This document shows, piece after piece, positions 57,518 through 64,000 of a stretch of DNA of 64,000 nucleotides. The notes under the pieces were generated by a model, which saw nothing but the letters and a program-made list of their open reading frames with translations, did no database searches and was not told where the DNA came from. The stretch is from Prevotella sp. (lineage in GTDB: Bacteria > Bacteroidota > Bacteroidia > Bacteroidales > Bacteroidaceae), in NCBI GenBank assembly GCA_016285245.1, contig JAEEQH010000015.1:1-64000 (forward strand), given 5' to 3'. Positions within the stretch are counted from its first letter, which is position 1, and the number at the start of each line of letters is the position of its first letter. The translations under genes were made by a program, and so were the position numbers.

Positions 57518-58948
57518 ATGGCAAAACCATTAGTTGAGACCAAGGCACGCGTAGGCGTGTTCTCCATTGCACTGCAGGCATACCTGCCGCAGTTCCCACA
57601 GCTCGTCCCTGAGTTTGAGGCTCAGTACGAGGCGTTCAAGAAGACGCTGCCGGCGACGATCGAGATTGTCGACGGCGGCATGGTGACCACGAAGGAGCAG
57701 TCGATGCAGGCTGGCGACAAGTTCCGCGCCGCCGACGTCGACCTCGTCATCCTGCAGATGCTCACCTACTGCACCTCTTATAATATGCTGCCCGCCGTGC
57801 GCGACCTCGATGTCCCCGTGGTCATCGTGAACGTGCAGAAGAAGCTGGCACCGGACTACGCAAAGACCGACATCCCCACATGGCTCGGCGAGCTGTACGC
57901 CTGCGGTGCCATCGGCGAGATGGTGGCCGACCTGAACCGTGCGGGCAAGCGCTCGGCTGTCATCACCGGCGTCGTCGAGGGTGGCGACCCCGAGGTGCAG
58001 CGCGAGATTGAGGACTGGTGCCGCGCCGCCCAGGTGCGCCGCCGTTTCCGCGACACGAACATCGCCCAGATAGGCCGTCCGTACCCAGGCATGATGGACC
58101 TGTACATCGACGAGACGAACCTCTACCACCGTCTGTTCGTCTACACGAAGCAGTTTGACTGGGAGCAGATGTGGGCCATCGCCGACAACATCACCGACGA
58201 GGCCGCCATCCGCGCGAAGGCGCAGGACATCCTCGACACGTTTGACATCGAGGGTGGCGGCACCGTGGAGAAGGTGTGGGACATGGCGAAGTACGTCGTC
58301 GCCTTCGAACAGTGGGTGAAGGACGAGCAGCTGGGCATGATTGCCTCGCACTACGCCGGCTTTGCCCAGGGTGTAGCCGGTAAGCTCGACTCGATGCTCA
58401 TCCCCGCGTTCTCGATGCTCATCAAGCAGCACACCGCCTGTGCCGTCGAGGGCGACATGAAGGTGGCCATGGCGATGTCGATCCTGAAGACCATCAGCGG
58501 CACGGGCACCCTGGCCGAGATGTACTCCATCGACTTCCCGAAGGACATCTGCATCATCGGCCACAGCGGCTCCGGCGACTTCGACATCTCGCAGGCCAAG
58601 AAGCCGACGATGAAGATTGTCCCTGTGTTCCACGGCAAGACCGGCGGCGGCTACCTGACACAGTTCTACCCGCCGACGGGTCCCGTCACCTACCTCGCCA
58701 TCACGCAGGACAAGAACGGCGTCTTCAAGTTCGTCGTCGCTGAGGGTGTGAACGAGGAGGGCGAGATCTTCATGTTCGGCGACACGAATATGCGCACGAA
58801 GTTCTCGCTGCCGTGCCGTGAGTTCGTCAACAAGTGGAGCGAGGCCGGTCCGACGCACCACATGGCCGCCGCCGTGGGTCACCACATCGACACCATCCTG
58901 AAGGTGGCTAAGATCCTGAATGTTGAGTGCGACATCGTTTGCCGATAA
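57518..58948 (+). CDS. L-fucose/L-arabinose isomerase family protein
   Basis: 476 residues from ATG 57518 (the longer frame start lies in AT-rich repeat). Fold-level features of the arabinose/fucose isomerase superfamily: N-terminal Rossmann-like part (LVILQMLTYCTSYNMLPAV), central EGDMKVAMAMSILKTISG, and C-terminal GPTHHMAAAVGHHIDTILKVA. Expected to interconvert an aldose and ketose with a divalent metal. In this operon it occupies the place of rhamnose isomerase, though it is not of the classical RhaA TIM-barrel family. The exact substrate (L-rhamnose, L-fucose or another 6-deoxyhexose) is uncertain. Confidence 0.8.
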   Translation: MAKPLVETKARVGVFSIALQAYLPQFPQLVPEFEAQYEAFKKTLPATIEIVDGGMVTTKEQSMQAGDKFRAADVDLVILQMLTYCTSYNMLPAVRDLDVPVVIVNVQKKLAPDYAKTDIPTWLGELYACGAIGEMVADLNRAGKRSAVITGVVEGGDPEVQREIEDWCRAAQVRRRFRDTNIAQIGRPYPGMMDLYIDETNLYHRLFVYTKQFDWEQMWAIADNITDEAAIRAKAQDILDTFDIEGGGTVEKVWDMAKYVVAFEQWVKDEQLGMIASHYAGFAQGVAGKLDSMLIPAFSMLIKQHTACAVEGDMKVAMAMSILKTISGTGTLAEMYSIDFPKDICIIGHSGSGDFDISQAKKPTMKIVPVFHGKTGGGYLTQFYPPTGPVTYLAITQDKNGVFKFVVAEGVNEEGEIFMFGDTNMRTKFSLPCREFVNKWSEAGPTHHMAAAVGHHIDTILKVAKILNVECDIVCR

Positions 58949-58991
58949 AGGACTCGTCATCACGTAATAACGATATAACGTAATAACGAAT

Positions 58992-60323
58992 ATGGCAAAA
59001 AGCGGAAGTTTGAAGAGCACGCTCGCCGTGTCTCTGAACAATTACCTGGATGCCGGCGCCATCGTCGCCGGCTCCAGCGGCATCACGCTGTGGCAGAACT
59101 ACCTGGGACTGTCGGAGATGCATCTGGGATGGCTCAACGCCCTGAGCGCCAACGCCCTAGGTGCCGCCATCGGCGCTATCATCGGTGGCTTCCTGGCCGA
59201 CAAGTTCGGTCGTAAGTTCATCTTCACCTATAACCTGCTGGTCTATATGACGGGCGTGCTCATCGTCATGCTGTCGATGAGCTACCCCATGCTGCTGGCG
59301 GGCTTCCTCGTCACGGGCATCAGCGTCGGCATCGGCGTGCCCGCTTCGTGGACGTACATCTCTGAGTCGTCGGAGGTACACAACCGCGGCCGTAACATCT
59401 GCATCTCGCAGATGTCGTGGGGACTCGGTCCGATGTTCATCCTCTTCTTCGGTATGCTGCTGGCACCGGGCGGACTGCTCTACGGTCCCGTAGAGTCGCT
59501 GGCCCACGCCATCATCGGCGCCGACGCCGCACAGGCAGCCGTCGAGGTGTTCTCCTCGCGCGTGGTCTTCGCCACCCTCTTCATCGTGGCCTTCATCGCC
59601 TGGACGCTGCAGCGACAGCTCGAGGAGAGTGCCGAGTTCACGGCACAGAAAGCCGAGGACAAGAGCAGTATCGTTGACAACATCAAGCTGCTGTTCACCA
59701 ACAAGACGGCGGTGAAGACCGTCGCCTTCCTGGCTACCATCTACCTGACGTGGAACCTCGTGGCCTCGGTGATGGGCTTCTTCATGCCCCACGTCTACGA
59801 GACCGCCGGCGGCCTGAGCAACGAGATGGCCAACATGCTGAGCTGCATCAGCTGGGTATTCGTGGTTGTCACCACCCTGCTTATCTCCTTCTTCGTCGAT
59901 AAGGTTGCCCACCGTTTCTTCTATGTCTTCGGTCTGGCAGCCGCGCTGACGGCCTGGATCCTCGTCATCGGCGGCAGCATCACGAGCATCGCCGGCATCT
60001 GGGTCTTCACCATTCTGTGGGGTGTCAACAATGGTAGTTCCGTCCAGATATTCTACGCCCTCTGGGGCTCGGAGCTGTTCCCCGCGAAGTTCCGCGCCGG
60101 CGCCCAGGGTCTGATGTTCTTCATCGTCCGCGGTCTGTCGGCCGTCTGGGGCCTTGTCTTCACCTTCATCTACGGTGAGAACGGCGAGGGCTTTACCATT
60201 GCCGCCTACTGCATGGTAGCGCTGCTGCTCATCGCCCTGGTGGTGGGTCTCATCGGTATGCCGAACACCCGCGGCAAGTCGCTGGAGCAGATCACGAAGG
60301 AGCGCTACGGAGAGAATTATTAA
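58992..60323 (+). CDS. MFS sugar porter
   Basis: 443 residues with about 12 transmembrane segments. Sugar-porter signatures: GGFLADKFGRKFIF after TM2 and the C-terminal MPNTRGKSLEQITKERYG, equivalent to PETKGxSLEE. Imports the operon's sugar by proton or sodium symport at the inner membrane. The 43-base gap upstream consists of ATAACG-type repeats. Follows isomerase and precedes aldolase, so the substrate should be the deoxysugar. Confidence 0.9.
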   Translation: MAKSGSLKSTLAVSLNNYLDAGAIVAGSSGITLWQNYLGLSEMHLGWLNALSANALGAAIGAIIGGFLADKFGRKFIFTYNLLVYMTGVLIVMLSMSYPMLLAGFLVTGISVGIGVPASWTYISESSEVHNRGRNICISQMSWGLGPMFILFFGMLLAPGGLLYGPVESLAHAIIGADAAQAAVEVFSSRVVFATLFIVAFIAWTLQRQLEESAEFTAQKAEDKSSIVDNIKLLFTNKTAVKTVAFLATIYLTWNLVASVMGFFMPHVYETAGGLSNEMANMLSCISWVFVVVTTLLISFFVDKVAHRFFYVFGLAAALTAWILVIGGSITSIAGIWVFTILWGVNNGSSVQIFYALWGSELFPAKFRAGAQGLMFFIVRGLSAVWGLVFTFIYGENGEGFTIAAYCMVALLLIALVVGLIGMPNTRGKSLEQITKERYGENY

Positions 60324-60380
60324 AGCTCAGTCGTCATAACGATATAACGTTATAACGTCATAACGAAACAAGAAGAAAAT
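60324..60380. repeat. TAACGATATAACGTTATAACG repeat before rhaD
   Basis: The gap holds CATAACGATATAACGTTATA plus ACGTCATAACG, a class also seen at 58959-58990 and 62765-62845 directly before start codons. Confidence 0.6.
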
Positions 60381-61202
60381 ATGAAATCGATTTTAGAAGG
60401 CCGCGAGGAGTTGAAAGCGGTAGTATATCAGATAGCAGAGGTGACAGGATACCTCTGGGAGAAAGGATGGGCAGAGCGTAACGGCGGTAACATCACCGTG
60501 AACGTCACCGAGTACATGGACGACGAGTGCCGCGCCATGAAGGCCATCTCGGAAGTGAGGCCGATAGGCATGACGCTGCCCCAGCTGAAAGGCAAGTATT
60601 TCTATTGTAAGGGGACGGGCAAGCGTATGCGCGACCTCGCCCGTGAGCCCATGGAGAACGGAAGCATCATCCGCATCCTCGACGACTGCGCGTCGTACGA
60701 GGTCATCGCCGACGTGAACGTCGTGCCCACCAGCGAGCTGCCCACGCACCTCGCCCTGCAGAACTACCTGCTGGAGACGGGCTCGTGCTACAAGGCCACG
60801 CTCCACACCCACCCCATCGAGCTGGTGGCGATGAGCCACATACAGCGCTTCCTGAAGGGCGACGAGATGACGCGTGTGCTGTGGTCGATGATTCCCGAGA
60901 CGCTGGCCTTTGCACCCCTCGGCATCGGCATCGTGCCCTACGCCCTGCCGTCGTCGGTAGCCTTGGCCGAGGCCACGCTGGAGCAGATCAAGACCCACGA
61001 CGTGGTGATGTGGGAGAAGCACGGCACCGTCGCCGTCGGTCAGGACATCATGGACGCCTTCGACCAGACGGACGTGCTCTGCAAGGCCGCCAACATCTAT
61101 ATGTGTGCCCGTGCCATGGGCTCTGAGCCCGACGGCATGACCGCCGAGCAGATGAAGGAGGTGCAGGACGTCTTCAAGCTCCCGAAGAAGCGTCCCTGCT
61201 AG
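60381..61202 (+). CDS. rhaD: Rhamnulose-1-phosphate aldolase
   Basis: 273 residues, the RhaD length. Class II zinc aldolase: metal ligands in LHTHPIEL and the third histidine around WEKHGTVAVG; acid/base region SELPTHLALQN. Splits L-rhamnulose-1-phosphate into dihydroxyacetone phosphate and L-lactaldehyde. The conserved N-terminal GWAERNGGNITV is present. Last gene of the unit, followed by a strong terminator. Confidence 0.9.
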   Translation: MKSILEGREELKAVVYQIAEVTGYLWEKGWAERNGGNITVNVTEYMDDECRAMKAISEVRPIGMTLPQLKGKYFYCKGTGKRMRDLAREPMENGSIIRILDDCASYEVIADVNVVPTSELPTHLALQNYLLETGSCYKATLHTHPIELVAMSHIQRFLKGDEMTRVLWSMIPETLAFAPLGIGIVPYALPSSVALAEATLEQIKTHDVVMWEKHGTVAVGQDIMDAFDQTDVLCKAANIYMCARAMGSEPDGMTAEQMKEVQDVFKLPKKRPC

Positions 61203-61217
61203 ATTCCTTTTACCAAC

Positions 61218-61249
61218 AAAAAGCCGATGCTTCACAGCATCGGCTTTTT
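61218..61249 (+). terminator. Rho-independent terminator after rhaD
   Basis: Perfect 13-bp stem AAAAAGCCGATGC/GCATCGGCTTTTT with loop TTCACA. Confidence 0.85.
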
Positions 61250-61441
61250 GCTTCATGATTCATCTTAATATATTAGTCAGTAGTTTGTGTTATAATTCCG
61301 GTTATGTTGGATTGACGCTGCAAAGGTAGGGGAAATAACTGAGAGTCAGCCACGAATTATGATAATTGCGCCGAGATTTATGATTTTTCATTTGCGGCGA
61401 AAGAAATGGGCGTTTTTTTTCGCCGTCTCGAAAAAGTTTCG
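61250..61441. other. Intergenic region between rhaD terminator and LYS1-like gene
   Basis: About 190 bases with no supported gene. A T-rich tract and possible stem CGAAAGAAATGGGCG...CGCCGTCTCG (about 61398-61430) precede the -7 box at 61442. Confidence 0.4.
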
Positions 61442-61449
61442 TAACTTTG
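61442..61449 (+). promoter_or_regulatory. -7 box for the carboxynorspermidine synthase gene
   Basis: TAACTTTG, in the context TTTCGTAACTTTG that also occurs in the REP-like units at 1297-1487. 38 bases before the ATG. Confidence 0.5.
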
Positions 61450-61487
61450 CACGAATGAATAACAACAAACAAAAATATTTCTGAAAT

Positions 61488-62756
61488 ATGTCAAGAGTAC
61501 TTATGATTGGCGCCGGAGGCGTCGCCACCGTGGCAGCGTTCAAGATAGCTCAGAACGCTGACGTATTTACAGAGTTCATGATTGCCAGCCGCCGCAAGGA
61601 GAAATGCGACGCCATCGTTGAGGCCTTGAAAGCCAAAGGCATTTACTCCCCTCCCTCACAGGGAGGGGCCGGGGGTGGGTCTATTCGCACCGCCCAGGTC
61701 GATGCCGACGACGTGGAACAGCTGAAGGCGCTCTTCAACGACTTCAAGCCCGAGCTGGTCATCAACCTCGCCCTGCCCTACCAGGACCTGACGATCATGG
61801 AGGCCTGTCTGGCCTGTGGCTGCTCGTATCTGGACACCGCCAACTACGAGCCGAAGGACGAGGCACACTTCGAGTACTCCTGGCAGTGGGCCTACCGCGA
61901 GCGCTTCCGCGAGGCTGGTCTGACGGCCATCCTCGGCTGCGGCTTCGACCCCGGCGTGACCAGCATCTATACGGCCTACGCTGCCAAGCACCATTTCAAG
62001 GAGATACAGTACCTGGACATCGTCGACTGTAACGCCGGCGACCACCACAAGGCCTTCGCCACGAACTTCAACCCCGAGATCAACATCCGCGAGATTACCC
62101 AGAAGGGCCTCTACTGGGAGGACGGCAAATGGGTGGAGACCGAGCCGCTGGAGATACACCAGGACCTCACCTACCCCAACATCGGACCGCGTGACAGCTA
62201 CCTGCTGCACCACGAGGAGATAGAGTCGCTGGTCATCAACTACCCGACGATTAAGCGCGCCCGCTTCTGGATGACCTTCGGTCAGCAGTACCTGAAGCAC
62301 CTCGAGGTGATACAGAACATCGGCATGAGCCGCATCGACGAGGTGGTGTACGAGGCCCCATTGGCCGACGGTACCGGCACCGTCAAGGTCAAGATCGTGC
62401 CCCTGCAGTTCCTGAAGGCCGTGCTGCCCAACCCGCAGGACCTCGGCGAAAACTACGAGGGCGAGACCAGCATCGGCTGCCGCATCCGTGGCATCGGCAA
62501 CGACGGCAAGGAGCACACCTATTATATATATAACAACTGCTCGCACCGCGCCGCCTACGAGGAGACGGGGATGCAGGGCGTCAGCTACACCACCGGCGTG
62601 CCCGCCATGATCGGTGCCATGATGTTCTGTAAAGGGCTGTGGAAGAAGCCCGGCGTCTACAACGTCGAGGAGTTCGACCCCGATCCGTTCATGGAGCAGC
62701 TGAACAAGCAGGGCCTGCCGTGGCACGAGATCCACGACGGCGACCTGGAGTTATAA
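61488..62756 (+). CDS. Saccharopine dehydrogenase family, probable carboxynorspermidine synthase
   Basis: 422 residues. NADPH-binding start VLMIGAGGVATVAAFKIAQ, then NLALPYQDLTIMEACLACG, DTANYEPKDEA, GCGFDPGVTSIYTAYAAKH. Matches the CASDH (LYS1-like) family that condenses aspartate semialdehyde with a diamine in the alternative spermidine route. An 11-13-residue insert (YSPPSQGGAGGGS) comes from a CCCCTCCCTCACAGGGAGGG element (61645-61681) in an N-terminal loop. Upstream of recA, with a repeat-filled 99-base gap. Confidence 0.88.
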   Translation: MSRVLMIGAGGVATVAAFKIAQNADVFTEFMIASRRKEKCDAIVEALKAKGIYSPPSQGGAGGGSIRTAQVDADDVEQLKALFNDFKPELVINLALPYQDLTIMEACLACGCSYLDTANYEPKDEAHFEYSWQWAYRERFREAGLTAILGCGFDPGVTSIYTAYAAKHHFKEIQYLDIVDCNAGDHHKAFATNFNPEINIREITQKGLYWEDGKWVETEPLEIHQDLTYPNIGPRDSYLLHHEEIESLVINYPTIKRARFWMTFGQQYLKHLEVIQNIGMSRIDEVVYEAPLADGTGTVKVKIVPLQFLKAVLPNPQDLGENYEGETSIGCRIRGIGNDGKEHTYYIYNNCSHRAAYEETGMQGVSYTTGVPAMIGAMMFCKGLWKKPGVYNVEEFDPDPFMEQLNKQGLPWHEIHDGDLEL

Positions 62757-62764
62757 CTTCTACA

Positions 62765-62845
62765 TAACGATATAACGTTATAACGAAATAACGAAAATAC
62801 GAAATAACGAAAATACGAAATAACGAAAATACGAAATAACGAAAA
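62765..62845. repeat. ATAACG and GAAATAACGAAAATAC tandem repeats before recA
   Basis: ACGATATAACGTTATAACG is followed by three perfect 16-base units (62785-62800, 62801-62816, 62817-62832) and a partial fourth. They end 10 bases before the recA ATG, so they form part of its leader. Confidence 0.75.
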
Positions 62846-62855
62846 AACAAAGACT

Positions 62856-63881
62856 ATGGCAAAGAAAGAAGAGAATGCGGAGCAGCTGACCCCGCAACAG
62901 GAGAAGATGAAAGCCCTGCAGGCGGCCATGGCGAAGATCGAGAAGGACTTCGGCAAGGGTAGCATCATGAAGATGGGCGACGAAAAGATAGAGAACGTCG
63001 AGGTGATACCCACGGGCTCGATAGGCCTCAACGCCGCACTCGGCGTGGGCGGCTACCCCAAGGGACGCATCATCGAGATTTACGGTCCGGAGTCCAGCGG
63101 TAAGACGACGCTGGCCATCCACGCCATCGCCGAGGCACAGAAAGCCGGTGGCATCGCCGCCTTCATCGACGCCGAGCACGCCTTCGACCGTTTCTATGCC
63201 GAGCATCTGGGCGTCGACGTCAACAACCTCTACATCGCCCAGCCCGACAACGGCGAGCAGGCCCTGGAGATTGCCGACCAGCTGATTCGCTCGAGCGCCG
63301 TCGACATCGTCGTCGTCGACTCCGTGGCCGCCCTTACGCCGAAAAAGGAGATTGAGGGCGATATGGGCGACAGCGCCGTCGGACTACACGCCCGCCTGAT
63401 GTCGCAGGCCCTGCGCAAGCTCACCGGCACCATCGCGAAGACCAACACCACGTGTATCTTCATCAACCAGCTGCGCGAGAAGATTGGTGTGATGTTCGGC
63501 AACCCCGAGACGACGACTGGCGGCAACGCCCTGAAGTTCTACGCATCGGTGCGCCTCGACATCCGTAAGGTGACGACCATCAAGGACGGCGACAACGTCA
63601 TCGGCAACCAGGTACGTGTAAAGGTGGTGAAGAACAAGGTGGCTCCCCCGTTCCGCAAGGCGGAGTTCGAGATCACTTTCGGCGAGGGCATCTCGAAGAT
63701 CGGCGAGATCGTAGACCTCGGCACGGAGTTCGGTATCATCAAGAAGAGCGGCTCATGGTTCAGCTACGGCGACCAGAAGCTGGCACAGGGCCGCGATGCC
63801 GTCAAGGAACTGCTGAGCGACAATCCGGAGCTCTGCGAGGAGCTCGAGGCCAAGATCATGGCCGCCATCGCCGACAATTAA
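62856..63881 (+). CDS. recA: Recombinase RecA
   Basis: 341 residues, full length. Walker [12 protein letters not shown], Walker B region [24 protein letters not shown], loop L1/L2 segments ([34 protein letters not shown] in pieces). Drives homologous recombination and SOS induction. I see no LexA-type palindrome in the repeat-filled leader. Ends before a bidirectional terminator. Confidence 0.98.
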   Translation: MAKKEENAEQLTPQQEKMKALQAAMAKIEKDFGKGSIMKMGDEKIENVEVIPTGSIGLNAALGVGGYPKGRIIEIYGPESSGKTTLAIHAIAEAQKAGGIAAFIDAEHAFDRFYAEHLGVDVNNLYIAQPDNGEQALEIADQLIRSSAVDIVVVDSVAALTPKKEIEGDMGDSAVGLHARLMSQALRKLTGTIAKTNTTCIFINQLREKIGVMFGNPETTTGGNALKFYASVRLDIRKVTTIKDGDNVIGNQVRVKVVKNKVAPPFRKAEFEITFGEGISKIGEIVDLGTEFGIIKKSGSWFSYGDQKLAQGRDAVKELLSDNPELCEELEAKIMAAIADN

Positions 63882-63897
63882 GCCATTGACAGACTAC

Positions 63898-63927
63898 AAA
63901 AAATCCCGCCAATTGGCGGGATTTTTT
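63898..63927. terminator. Bidirectional terminator between recA and the next gene
   Basis: A near-perfect 30-base palindrome AAAAAATCCCGCCAA/TTGGCGGGATTTTTT with T-runs on both strands. It serves recA (+) and the convergent gene ending at 63945 (-). Confidence 0.85.
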
Positions 63928-63944
63928 GTATGTAGTATGTTGGG

Positions 63945-64000
63945 CTAATCCGTCAGCGGCGTACCCGGACGGTTCATCCAGCTGGGATTATTCGAGGATT
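63945..64000 (-). CDS. C-terminal end of a gene running off the window
   Basis: On the minus strand an open frame enters at 64000 and ends with TAG at 63947-63945. The visible residues end NPSWMNRPGTPLTD. Support comes from its position next to the bidirectional terminator. Too short to identify the protein. Confidence 0.5.
   Translation of the reverse strand, partial: SSNNPSWMNRPGTPLTD

Noticed and set aside
57530..59041. 503-residue minus-strand open frame across the isomerase
   Set aside because: Antisense shadow of a conserved enzyme in a codon-biased GC-rich gene.
62785..62845. Possible CRISPR or iteron origin
   Set aside because: Sixteen-base head-to-tail units with no spacers and no replication gene; same repeat family as other leaders here.

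Overview
The window reads as a chromosomal segment of a Bacteroidota bacterium, most likely Prevotella or a close relative. Evidence: promoters of the Bacteroidota type (TTTG, 19-20 bases, then TAnnTTTG) lie upstream of most transcription units; there are a BspA-like leucine-rich-repeat protein, a DUF4738 lipoprotein, a DUF4890-type protein, a GH31/PA14 alpha-xylosidase, an SPFH/ribbon-helix-helix pair and a menaquinone gene cluster; and many intergenic gaps are filled with short tandem sequence runs. I see no rRNA, tRNA, prophage, classical insertion sequence or CRISPR array.

Layout. 0.2-1.5 kb: a REP-associated tyrosine transposase with REP-like hairpins. 1.5-9.3 kb: nucleoside kinase-menD on +, facing a - strand unit of three tandem ROK proteins, menI and menF. 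9.5-14.3 kb: lysS-gpsA-pgi and a HAD hydrolase. 14.3-19.4 kb: two small exported proteins, trmO, a TPR histidine kinase and a metallophosphoesterase. 19.7-33.2 kb: BspA-like LRR protein, GH31, mnmA, an SPFH-RHH pair, and frr-rsgA-S9 peptidase. 33.3-46.6 kb: a long + strand operon of six histidine-kinase-like proteins followed by an AraC regulator. 46.6-54.4 kb: an NhaD-like antiporter, an AT-rich secreted protein with a small partner, and an ATP-binding/STAS-like pair. 55.3-61.2 kb: a deoxysugar (probably L-rhamnose) catabolic operon interrupted by a GxxExxY nuclease-fold gene. 61.4-64 kb: carboxynorspermidine synthase, recA and the tail of a further gene.

The most unusual element is the six-kinase operon. 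Its genes resolve into three tandem paralogous pairs (A-B, C-D, E-F). The first member of every pair lacks the phosphoacceptor histidine (Tyr, Glu, Tyr), while the second member keeps it in two pairs and has Gln in the middle one. Both members of the middle pair have also lost the ATP-binding domain, the last pair gained periplasmic solute-binding-type sensors, and no receiver domain is encoded nearby. It looks like a pseudokinase-kinase hetero-complex.

Two further threads run through the window. (1) Short repeat sequences of the kinds that fill intergenic gaps also sit in frame inside about ten conserved genes, where they appear as low-complexity peptide inserts. (2) Several repeat families look mobile or structured: inverted repeats around the GxxExxY gene with a solo copy elsewhere, and a 21-bp-unit array ending in a palindrome at two distant loci.
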